Assembly (NCBI RefSeq): GCF_003324165.1
Contig: NW_025407891.1
Location: forward strand, 3,249 to 66,139
Origin: Naegleria lovaniensis
Taxonomy: Eukaryota; Heterolobosea; Eutetramitea; Acrasida; Naegleriidae
Reading direction: 5' to 3'
Length of the DNA stretch: 62,891 bases
The position numbers and the translations under genes are program-made. The stretch's first letter is position 1. The number at the start of each line of letters is the position of its first letter. Below the pieces are notes generated by a model. It had not been told where the DNA came from. It saw only the letters and a program-made list of their open reading frames with translations, and made no database searches. Positions 50,414 through 60,940 of the stretch are shown here, one piece after another.

Positions 50414-51615
50414 TCACCAGCAGCAGCCTCCACCATACGAGTCAGTAGAGTTGGGTTCTGTATTGGAGATGTTGACATTGTCAGAGGATTGTGCTTTGTT
50501 GCGAACTGGTTCAGTGCTTTCAAGTAGATTACTCGTGTTCAGAATTTGGTAAACAACTTCCTCAAAGGCCTTATCTACGTTCTCTTTTGTTTTTGCGGAT
50601 GTTTCAATGTAGACCATGTTATTTGATTTTGCAAAATTATGAGCTTGTTCGACAGTGACCTTTCTGTCATCCTTTCGTAACGGAATTAATATGGGTTCAA
50701 TTAAGTGTTAGTAAATACGTGGGACAGGTATTGATAAACCAACCTTAAGATCAATCTTATTGCCTATTAATAATTTTACCTAAACGACGGAAATGTAAAA
50801 CATGAATGTAAAGTCATACACAATCCAACATAATTTTTACATACACAATCCTCAAATGTTGAATACAAGTCGCATTCTTTCAACCAATTTTTTAGATTAT
50901 CAAACGTCTCAGGTCTAGTGACATCATAAACGAGAATAATTCCGTGAGAATTTCCTGTGGTTTAGAATTTTGGTTTTTGAATTTGATTTTTGAATGCATT
51001 TAATAATTGCTAGTTATGAAACCTACTGTAATAACTAGAAGTTAGTGTTCCTAGAAATGTTGATGTAAACTCAAACAATTCAATACTGATATTAATACTT
51101 ACTAAACCGTTCTTGTCCTGCTGTATCAAAGATCTTGTAAGAAATACTGTAATGCGGCAATCTTCATGAAGAATTTACATACTGTCAACTTCACTTTTTT
51201 CTTGTTTACAGTCATAAATTTTACTTTACTACAATGTGACAATATCCGATATTGAAAATCTAAAATAAATGTTCATGGTTGTTCTCCATGTGTAAACTTA
51301 CAAATCAACTCCGATTGTAGGGGATATTTGTTCTTTGAACTCATCTTCCGTGAACTGTGTAATTATACTACTCTATTTTTACCAATTAAATAATTATCAA
51401 TAATATCCATCGATCATTAATTATCAGGATTTTCGGAATATAGATGACTCACCTTTCCAGTGGCACTGTCGCCAACCATCTATTCCGATCACACAATATC
51501 AAGCGATTGTTGAGGTCATCATGATACAAACGATCATCAAAAACAATTAAAGAACAACGACATCATCGTTACTTACAACCAGCTTAAAATTGTGGTCAAA
51601 GGCTTTGTTGCTCAT
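50414..51615 (-). CDS. Rab18/RabC-like small GTPase with micro-exons
   Basis: Nine exons (51577-51615, 51453-51479, 51302-51372, 51183-51228, 51103-51133, 51027-51050, 50845-50954, 50744-50779, 50414-50671) join in phase to 213 residues. They restore all GTPase motifs: GDSATGKS, the effector TIGVDF, DTAGQERF, GNKID and ETSAK. The C-terminus ends CCW, a geranylgeranylation type signal. GVDFKVKFMTV and LVYDVTRPETF are most like Rab18/plant RabC, which act at the ER and lipid droplets. The subgroup needs a tree. Three exons (27, 31 and 24 nt) lie inside the conserved domain. It is divergent from ATG3, 205 bp apart. Confidence 0.85.
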
Positions 51616-51820
51616 TTTTTAAATATTGTTCGAAATAAATAAATTATTCTATCATCATTTCCCTTAATTCCAAAATAGAGCATCTTTGGAATCGAGTCTA
51701 TCGACCTTTGATCACATTTTGCGCTCACGTTTACCCTTGTAAGAAGACTCCGGGAAACAACCCCATCTTTTATCAGAAAAAAATTCAATTTTACACAAAG
51801 ACCTCACCATCATCACACAA

Positions 51821-52750
51821 ATGTCCAAAGCACAATCATCAAACAACAGTACTGGCAAGGGATCTACCTCCTTCCGTGCTTTTTCTCTCTTTAAAAACTT
51901 TGCAGAATATTTCATTGATGTACCCAAGGAATCTCACTTTTATGAGAGAGGTGTTTTGACCCCAGAGGAATTTGAAAAGGCTGGTGATTTACTCGTTTCC
52001 AAATGTCCAACATGGTCATGGAGCGCAGGTGAATCTTCCAAAAGAAAGGATTATCTTCCTGCCGAGAAGCAATTTCTGATCACGAGAAATGTTCCTTGTT
52101 TGAGACGTTGCAGCGAATTGATTGAGATGGCAAAGGATGAAGAAGCTGTGGAAGATGGCGAGTGGATTGCTACTCACGTGAATCAAACAAAGGAGAAGGA
52201 AGAAATTGGAGAAATTGAGAGTGGATCAGCATTGGCTCAAAATGATCTTGTAGTTCATACGGCCGATGATGAAGAAGATGATGACGAAGAAGCCATTGAT
52301 ATTAATAATTATTCTGATTCGGAACTTGAGGATACTATCAAAGATAAAGGAGCTCTCGAGGCCAACAGCGGAGATGATATTCTCAAGACGAGAACCTATG
52401 ATTTGAGTATTACCTATGACAAGTATTATCAAACTCCACGAGTTTGGCTTTTTGGATATGATGAACGTGGTGCCAAATTGGAAACTGAAAAAATTCTCGA
52501 GGATATTCATGCCGATTACGGAAATAAGACTGTGACAATTGAACAACATCCACATTTGAATACTCAATGGGCCAGTATTCATCCATGCAGACATGCTGAG
52601 GTCATGAAAAAGATGGTTGATCGTTTGTCAGGAGGTGGAGATGGTGACAAACAATTTGTGAGAGTTGATTTGTATCTTTTCTTATTCTTGAAATTCATTT
52701 CTTCAGTGATACCAACCATTGAATATGATTTCACAACTCAAGTTGATTAA
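51821..52750 (+). CDS. ATG3: Autophagy E2-like enzyme ATG3
   Basis: The 309-residue single exon protein is full length. The N-terminal amphipathic start (FRAFSLFKNFAEYF) and GVLTPEEFEKAGDLL are typical of ATG3. An acidic disordered insert (about residues 130-190) precedes the E2 core TYDLSITYDKYYQTPRVWLFGYDERG. The catalytic cysteine lies in ASIHPCRHAEVMKK. The C-terminal YLFLFLKFISSVIPTIEYDFTTQVD is the family's usual end. ATG3 transfers ATG8 from ATG7 to phosphatidylethanolamine on the phagophore. The start ATG is the first in a short leader. Confidence 0.93.
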   Translation: MSKAQSSNNSTGKGSTSFRAFSLFKNFAEYFIDVPKESHFYERGVLTPEEFEKAGDLLVSKCPTWSWSAGESSKRKDYLPAEKQFLITRNVPCLRRCSELIEMAKDEEAVEDGEWIATHVNQTKEKEEIGEIESGSALAQNDLVVHTADDEEDDDEEAIDINNYSDSELEDTIKDKGALEANSGDDILKTRTYDLSITYDKYYQTPRVWLFGYDERGAKLETEKILEDIHADYGNKTVTIEQHPHLNTQWASIHPCRHAEVMKKMVDRLSGGGDGDKQFVRVDLYLFLFLKFISSVIPTIEYDFTTQVD

Positions 52751-52864
52751 ATCAGTTACGTTTCTAACAAATTCCAATTTTTGCAGAATCTAAAGTTCCC
52801 AAAGTCAAATTTAAGGTTCATTTCATCGTTTTTAGGTTGTTTTGTTTTATTAAGGATTATTCAA

Positions 52865-55800
52865 TCATTGACTATTCAGCACCTCTGTCCATTCTTTGTG
52901 CAATTGTTCGAGCGAATCCAATATTTGTGAAAAATCAGGACGTTCAGTGTCATCATTTGCCCAACATGCTTTCATGATTGAAATAAACGAGTCAATTATT
53001 GGGACCAGTGACTCTGGTTTGGTTATTTCAGAGTTTTTCACAGTCTTGTTGCAATGTAAATACCATTCAAGCTTCAAAACATCTTCATCAATGATGGTAG
53101 GAGAATTGACATCGAGAATGGTGGAATCAAGATTTGTAGGAGAGGATTGAATTTGAAGAATTGGTCGAGCATGAGGTTGTTGCTGCAGTGAGGGAAGAGT
53201 ATTCTCCCATGGAATCATTGGTCTCTTGCCATGAATCACATCGTTACCAATGGCAAAAATACTAATCATATCACTGGTGTTGTTGGTCGTGTCACCTGAA
53301 TTGCCCGATCCAGAATATGAATCTGAAAGATGTGGCGAAGACGAGTCACTATTGGATGATGTCAAGAAAGCAAGGCTCTTCTTCGTGTGGTTCGAAACAG
53401 GACACTTTGGAAGATCGCTGTACGGATGAACCATAAAGAATAGTTCATACATGAGAATGGCAAAACTATAAACGTCACACTTGGTGGTATATCTTCTTGA
53501 CTGTTTCAAAATCTCTGGAGAGGTATATTGAATAGTACCATAACAAACACCTGTCATGGTGAGAGAGGATAGTGGTTTTGAAACACCAAAATCGCAAACT
53601 TTTGCAAGTCCTGCTTCATCGAGTAAGACATTTTGTGGTTTCTGTTGTGTTAAAAAGAAAATTAGAGGAAGAGTTGCATTAATTTTCAATTCAAACTTAC
53701 CAAGTCACGATGAATGATTGGTGGTCTCGTATTATGTAAATAAATTAAAGCTCTACAAATATCTTTGAGTATCTCTAATTTTCTTCCAAATGTAATAATT
53801 TCATTCTTTGCCTTCTTTTTGTTATAAATAAGCTTGTCCAAACTACCGCCTTTGACAAATTCAGTGATAATGTACTTGTTGTCTTCGTCAACACTAACAC
53901 CCATCATCAAGACAACATTTGGATGTCTTAGTCCAATTAAAATACTAGCTTCGTGTTCAAATGTTTCATCGTCGTCACTACCAAATTGATTCGATTTGAT
54001 TCGTTTGACAGCGACTTCAGTACCTTTCCAAGCTGCTCTAAATATCACACCTCCTGCTCCTTCAGAAACTCTTTCTTTAAATTCTAAATCTTCAATTGGT
54101 ATAAGATTTGCAGTTTGATGCGTGGTTGTGTCCGTAGATGCATAAAACGACTTGGTATTATGTTCCAATAATTTAGAAAGCATTTCATCTTCTGCTCGTT
54201 TCTTTCTTTTCAAAGCCACTGCCTGTCGACGGAACATAAAACCAAATATTGAAAGTGGAATAGCAATGGCAATAATGACAATTAATGAAACAATGATAAT
54301 GATTGGAACTACCATACATGCGGCCACAGATGTGTTTCTTTCTGTGAAAGTAGGTAAACTCAAAGGACATATCGAACATTGTATGGCGCCTTCAATGTCA
54401 GAATAGGTGGAAAATGGACATGTGGTGCACTGATGATCCTTGTTAAGGAAAAAACTTTTTCACATGCAATGCATGCTGTTGAATTTAGAGAACCTGCAGA
54501 TGATGTCGTTGAACCTGTTGGGCATGAAAAACAAAATGATGAGCCGCTCATGTTAGAATAGAAACCAATGGGACATAAAAGACAATCACTTTCACTGAAG
54601 GAGCCAGATTTTGACAAATACGTTCCAGCAGCACATTTGGTACATGATGCCTGTCCTTTTCTATTGCTGAACGTTCCAGGTGTACAAGGTAGGCAACTAC
54701 TGGCATTTGAAGAACCAATGTTTTCGTTATAGGTTCCAACGTCACATTCTGTGCATTGTGACGACCCTTCTGCACTTGAATATTGTCCACTTGGACACTA
54801 ATTTTGTAGAATTTTTAAGCACAACAATGTGTGAAAAGTCAAGAAATGTAAATTACACAAAAAGTCTTCTTACCTTAATGCAATCCAATGCAGTAGAACT
54901 TCCTGGATTGGGGTTGTAAAATCCAGCAGGGCACAACGTGCAATTACCATTACCAACTGAGGAAGAGAACGATCCAGGTAGACACTAATTTTACACAACA
55001 ACACGACACATCATTAGCAAGATTACATGTAATGTAGTGTGTATATCGTTCAAAAAATTAGTATTCTCAGTTCAACAATTCATCCAAATAAACATACCTT
55101 TAAACAGCTCTCTGAGCTATTTTGTCCATAGAGCGGTTGATAATGTCCAGTTGGACACGATTCACAAGCCCATTCTCCAGATTTATCTGAATATTGGCCA
55201 GGAGGACAAGGTAAGCAACTGGAAAGCCCATCCTTTGGGGCGTAGGTGCCTGGATCACAACTCAAGCATTCTCGTGCCCCTTTGGTTGGTGCATAAGTTC
55301 CAACATCGCACTTAAAGCAAGCAGATTGGCCTTCTTGATCATTAAAGTAGCCAGGATCACAATACAAGCAAGAATTGTTTGATGTCGATGCTTTCAAAGG
55401 ATTGTACGTTGTGGCAGGACATGCTGTGCAATAGGAGCTCCTTCCGTGTCGCTGTAATATCCTGGTTCGCATGGCAGACATGTATCATTAGATATTGCTG
55501 CAGTGTTAGGACTGAACGTTCCTATTGGACATTGACGACATTCTTCATCTTTGAACATGATGGTGTAAATAGTTGGAAGTGATGGAAGCGTCTTGTTCAC
55601 AAAGGCGACAACATAGAGTCTGTCCATTTCACTGTAGGCAGAGTAAATGGAGGCATAAACTTCACGACTATCTAAAGGTCGTTCCTTGTACCATCTTTCA
55701 TGATTTCTGACACAGTACTTTGCGGCAAAGAATCTTGGTTGTTTTTCATTGGGATCTCCAATGTTAGAACCTCCAGGCTATCATGATACCAATATAGATC

Positions 55801-58800
55801 ATTTTCAATAAAAATTATGTTTTGGTATTGATTGTCACTTACCTTAATAACTCCTGTCACGTAGGTATATCCACTAGAATCGACATCAAAGGAAGTGTTG
55901 TAAACATTTTGAAAGGTCAGCATGCTCTGCAAAAATCCATTAGAATCTGTTTTGGTCAAGAAAAAGTTTCTATCGTACTGGCTGGTCACAGTGGTGTTTT
56001 GGAACGACACAAATGATCCAAACTCTCCAGAAAACAAAATATTACGATTGGATCAAATTTGAGTACACTACTAAACTCTGAGGTAAAGAACTCATCTGAT
56101 GTTTTCATATTGTCGTCAGAGCTAGAGTTTGTGGTAATCGATTGAATCCAAAGAACACGTCTATTGCCAGCTAAATCCATAGGGCTAAATTTCAAAATGT
56201 AATATGATAATACGGTTGGATCAGTGTCAAAATTTGCTTATCTTCGAATCTAACGGCGCTTCTGAAAATTCCTGAAATTACAACATTGTCCACAGCATCT
56301 GGAAGCACTGAAAAACCTTTGGACATTCCTTCACTTGTTGTCATCCACAAACAAAAGAGTTCAAACGACGACAATTGAAATACGATGGTGTTGACAAGTG
56401 AAGATGAGGTAGCAGTACAACCAGAGTCAATCTCCACAGATCCTCTATATCCACCAGTGATAAATATCATGCTACTATCTGCAGAGAGACGTACGGACTC
56501 GGGAATGACGTTCCAAATTCCTTAATATGCGAAATGGTTCCATCAGGCTTAATTTTATCAATACTCCAATGAATTGAGTTAAGCCAAATACTTGCAATTG
56601 CTTCCAACCAACAATCCATGTGTTTGAATAATCGTCGGATGTCACGCTTGTCACAACAATGCCTTCTTGTAATGTGTTATTCTGATCAATAAGAAGAATT
56701 GAGGAATATAATTCTGAAGATGCGTTCAATACGCTTCCGAATTTGACAGAAATACCATTGCCTAAAGAATGTAACGTTGGAGAGATGCCATAGCCTGTGT
56801 ATGATATTTGTCCATGGGCATCAAAGGAAATGTATAAAGATGGTGGAAATCCATAGAGCATGATGGGGCTTACAAATCGATCTGCACTGCTTTGATTATA
56901 AAGATAGTTTCCCACACCACAGTGGGTATATCCCTGTACGATTTCAAAGCTACACTGTTCCCCTGTGTAATTGTAAAAACATTTACAAATATCATTTGCA
57001 ACACAATCTCCGTGAGAGGAACAAACAGAGTCATTGGTAGCATAGAGTCCAAAACATCTTGCAATCTCGCAGTTAGTTCCAGAATAGCCATCATTGCAGA
57101 CACAATAGTCATGAAATGCACATCTACCATTACCTGAGCATACAGAAGTGTAGTTTTGAGGCACACCAAAGCATATAGGGTATTGACAGGTTTCTCCTGA
57201 GAAGGTAGAGAGTGAACAACTGCATGAATTTGGACTGTCGCATCGCCCTCTTCCAGAACAAGCTCTAGAATCATCCTGCGTATAGGGACCACACAAAGGA
57301 ATAATGCATTCACTTTCACAGGTATCACAGCCTTCAATGATTGTGGATATAAGAGCGTTTGAAAAACCAACAGGATTGATTCTGGCGTTGGAGTCACCAA
57401 TCACTTGGACACTACCACTAAAAGTGGTGGCTACATAGAATTTTCTAGGATTATAGGTGTCTGTAGTTAAAGTTATGGATTGTGTAGCAATGATAGAGCC
57501 CTTTAAAATTGGCTCTCTGTACACCTCTTCAAGAATGAGCTCGTCACTGTTTTGAATGGTATTAATTTTGAATTTTTGTGAAAACAGAGTAACCGAGCTA
57601 GGCACACCAAAAGTGATAAAACTATCCCAATCAATGTTTGCAAAAACATTTCCTTTCTTTCCAACTACCACCAAATCTTTGTCTGCATTTAGAGAGGTAC
57701 GTACTCCAAAATATGGGCTATCATAAATGAGTAGAGCTGAAATAAATGCTCCATCTTGCGTCGAAATTTGAGTAACAACATTGCTAAAGTTTGCAAGTAA
57801 AACGTTGATGATGAGCTTTCCATTTAGACAGATAATATCATCAATGGACTTTGCTCCATCAATTCCAATAATGTGATTCCAGCGCAAAACTGGAGCAGAA
57901 GGTTGAGAAATGTCATAACTTGCAATGAATACTTTTTGAACAAATCCTACATCTTCCAGAAATGTTTGAACAGTACCTGTTATGTAAATTTCTTGATAAT
58001 TCGATGATATTTCCATCAAGTTGACGTTCACCGAGTTATACTCAATAGCTAAGGTAGGTTCAATCTTGGTGATAAATACAACAGTTCCATTATTGGGATC
58101 TAGCACTCCAAAAAATACCGAACTCTCTTTCTTTGAATCTATAGTGGTCAGAATATCCAGAAATTGAATTTTAGTGTTGAAAACTCCAGTAAAATAAAGT
58201 GTAGCATCGTTACCGTAGACAATATCTTTGACGATGACAATGGGAACGCTGCCCATAATTGTAGGTATCGAAATTCTTGGAGGAACAAACAATGGAGGTG
58301 GTAGTTCTGCTATCTTATTGACAGTTGGTTGGGCATTAACTTGTGACACACTAAATTGAAATATCATCAAATGTTCATTGGGCTTGTAGTTGTTATCTGC
58401 AATAGAAATATAGGGAGCGGGAAGTTCGCCAGCAAATCCCACTCGTCTTAAGCCATGAATAAAGAAATAATCTAGTGTATACAAATAGAATTTGGTATTT
58501 CGTGAGACAGAACCAATTTTGATCATCCTTGAGATCTGTGACGATTGAGAATAAATGATCCAAAAGGCTTGGGTTATTCCAGAAGTAATATTAGAGACAA
58601 CATTGTCTGCCACTAAAGTGTCAGATCCAGATGAGTGACCTATTAAATATCTATGGCTTTCATCAAGAACGAATTTTCTCAAGTCCACTTGCAATGTTGA
58701 GATTGTGTTGAACCATTCTCCTGTCTCTTCTTGCGTGGCCCCTCTTATAAAATTCATCTTCGTTGATGAAACAGTTCCATTCCGTATAATCATGGGATGC

Positions 58801-59267
58801 ATAAAATCTTTACTACAATCCACTATCGTCACTTTGTCATCATTCCATTCTTGAGTGTTGTAATTGTAATATATGGTTGTGGCACTCATGAAATCCGTGC
58901 AGTAAATAAATAAAATCATTATTAGGATGATCATCACCACCCGCATGTTCGTTAAAAGGAGTTCCATAACATGAGATCCTGATGATGTTATTGTAGATGA
59001 TGAAGATGCTCTTATCATATTATTATTGGAACAGCTTGGATGGCAGTTGGTTTCGGATAAAGACCGCCCCGATAAAGATGATACTCCAAGTTTCATCTTA
59101 CCGTTCAAACGATCATGATGATGATTCAAGATCTTGTTGTTATGGACCATCCATGGTTGTTGTGTGTGTTGACACTTGTGCTGTGTGTCTGAGAAGAGCT
59201 GCTGCAGCGCACGTTTTGATGAGCAGAGAGAATCATGATGCAGACTTGAAAAAATCTCTCTCTTCAT
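52865..59267 (-). CDS. Receptor TKL kinase with beta-propeller-like, EGF-like and Cys-rich extracellular repeats
   Basis: Five exons (55843-59267, 55098-55777, 54874-54984, 53701-54797, 52865-53641) are all in phase 0 once six single bases are supplied, giving about 2031 residues. An internal signal anchor (about residues 103-130) precedes a beta-propeller-like SBBP region, then three EGF-like units (CSGRGRCDSPNSCSC type), more SBBP repeats and many TNFR/GCC2-type Cys-rich repeats (CPAGFYNPNPGSS). A transmembrane helix (VVPIIIIVSLIVIIAIAIPL) leads to a kinase: GAGGVIFRAAWKGTEVAVKRIK, HRDLKPQNVLL split by the last intron, and CDFGVSKPLSS with YTSPEIL. This is the tyrosine-kinase-like class. 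The frame breaks near 56554, 56490, 56230, 56049, 55438 and 54452 each behave as one lost base. The ATG at 59267 follows six A residues. Confidence 0.8.
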
Positions 59268-59435
59268 TTTTTGTGAGGATGTGAGCTTTGCTAATGATGA
59301 ACAGTTTCGCAAGAGCCGAGTTTGCAACCATGGACTGGAGTGGTCCCTTTGAAAGGTTGGGTCATCATTCTGTTGAAGCCAGCTGAAGTAATTTAAGACC
59401 ACGAGAAGAACAAAGGGTTGGTCAGAGTTAGTTGA
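59268..59435. promoter_or_regulatory. Short divergent promoter between receptor kinase and VPS36
   Basis: Only 168 bp separate the chosen receptor-kinase start from that of VPS36 on the other strand, so this interval probably carries both core promoters. No named box is obvious. Confidence 0.4.
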
Positions 59436-60854
59436 ATGAAAAAAATGTTATCACCACAACATCAAGCTTTATCTTCTTCCTTCACAACAACCACAGAGGC
59501 TTCATTGAGTAGTAGTACATTTGAACCTGTCGGTAATTTATTTGCCCTCAAGGGATTTGAAAAATGTAGATTAACAACAGCAGGAAGACCCATGTATGCT
59601 TCCGAACTGAAGGAAATTGAAAATATGATTGTTGTTGGAATTGCTCTGATCGATAATAACGGAAAGGAAATGAAAGATTTTAATCATGTATATTTATCGA
59701 CACATAGAATATATTTTTTGAGTCATGCGGAATCATCTGGCAATAATGGAGTTTCTTATGATTACGGGCTTTCATGCTCATTATCAATCGTGGAAAGAGT
59801 TGAAAAAGAAGGTGGAGGATTATTCCGATCACCAAAAACCAAAATTCTAATCAAGTCCAAAGATGTCACCGGCGAAATAGTAATTTCATTTAGAAAGGGG
59901 AAGCGAGACGAGTTTGTGGAATGTATTAACGAGCAATTAAAGAAAAAGAAATGGTTAGAAAGTTTACCAACAGTAAGCTCAACTCCATTGTTTACGACAC
60001 CAACAATAACGTCGTCTTCGCTTGGATCGATGGTGTCAGCATCTACGGACTCATTAGAAAGTATGAGCAAAAAACCAAAGAATTTTCAAACAAGCACTGC
60101 AGGTATTGCAGGTATCATGAAAAGAATTGACGAGGAGAATTTAGAAGAAAGAAAGGAGTTGGATGAAGCCTTTTCAGATCTGAAAAAGCTCATGGAAAAA
60201 GCAGAAGATATGGTTAATTTAGCGGAATCATTTAAAAACAAGATTGTACAACGAAATAAGAGCGTAACACATAACAATACGGCAGAAGAAAATGAAGAGG
60301 AAAATCAAATGTTAGATTTCTTACTGAACTTGGGTCTGTCTTCCCCAGTCACAAAACAATCCAGTGGAGCTCAATACCATCAACAACTAGCAAGACAACT
60401 AGTAGATTTTCTCGACAACATTGTCCAAGAGAGATATGGAGGAGTGATCACATTAACAGATGCCTTTTGTTTATACAACAGAGCCAGAGGAACTGCTTTA
60501 ATTTCTCCTGAAGACATGCAAATTGCATGTTCTTTATTTGAAAAGCTAAAACTACCAATGAAGTTAAGGACTTTTGAAAGCGGCGTTGTAGTCATTCAAT
60601 CCTCTCGATACTCGGACACTTTAATGGCCAACAAAATAGAATCATTTATTCGAGAGGGAAGAGAAAAGGATGCCATGTCCTATTGCTATATTACTGCTGT
60701 GACGTTGGCAAGATTGCTGAATATAAGCGCAATATTGGCAAAAGAATTACTGTTGTCAGCAGAGGCTGCCAAGAAACTATGTCGTGACGAAAATGAGGAG
60801 GGTATTCGATTTTATTTAGTCTCTGATGTTTTTGATCCTTTTGTTAATTATTAA
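59436..60854 (+). CDS. VPS36: ESCRT-II subunit VPS36
   Basis: The 472-residue protein has an N-terminal PH-like GLUE domain (about 30-170; VGNLFALKGFEKCRLTTAGRPMY, VYLSTHRIYFL). A disordered linker and a coiled region follow, then the EAP30-type winged-helix pair (GGVITLTDAFCLYNRARGTALISPEDM, SGVVVIQSSRYSD and a C-terminal SYCYITAVTLARLLNIS). VPS36 and its ESCRT-II partners VPS22 and VPS25 sort ubiquitinated cargo into multivesicular bodies; GLUE binds phosphoinositides and ubiquitin. Single exon. Start at the first ATG, with a second ATG three codons on. Confidence 0.92.
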   Translation: MKKMLSPQHQALSSSFTTTTEASLSSSTFEPVGNLFALKGFEKCRLTTAGRPMYASELKEIENMIVVGIALIDNNGKEMKDFNHVYLSTHRIYFLSHAESSGNNGVSYDYGLSCSLSIVERVEKEGGGLFRSPKTKILIKSKDVTGEIVISFRKGKRDEFVECINEQLKKKKWLESLPTVSSTPLFTTPTITSSSLGSMVSASTDSLESMSKKPKNFQTSTAGIAGIMKRIDEENLEERKELDEAFSDLKKLMEKAEDMVNLAESFKNKIVQRNKSVTHNNTAEENEEENQMLDFLLNLGLSSPVTKQSSGAQYHQQLARQLVDFLDNIVQERYGGVITLTDAFCLYNRARGTALISPEDMQIACSLFEKLKLPMKLRTFESGVVVIQSSRYSDTLMANKIESFIREGREKDAMSYCYITAVTLARLLNISAILAKELLLSAEAAKKLCRDENEEGIRFYLVSDVFDPFVNY

Positions 60855-60940
60855 TGGTAATAATTATTAAAGTTAAGTCTCGTTCTCAAATCATCCACTA
60901 CAATGCAAGCCATTTGTTAAACAAAATACAAAATTGTGCT

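Noticed and set aside
51103-51183. Alternative Rab acceptor giving an extra LPHYSISYK before IFDTAG
   Set aside because: It breaks phase with the upstream exon, whereas the CAAG acceptor keeps the frame and the invariant motif spacing.
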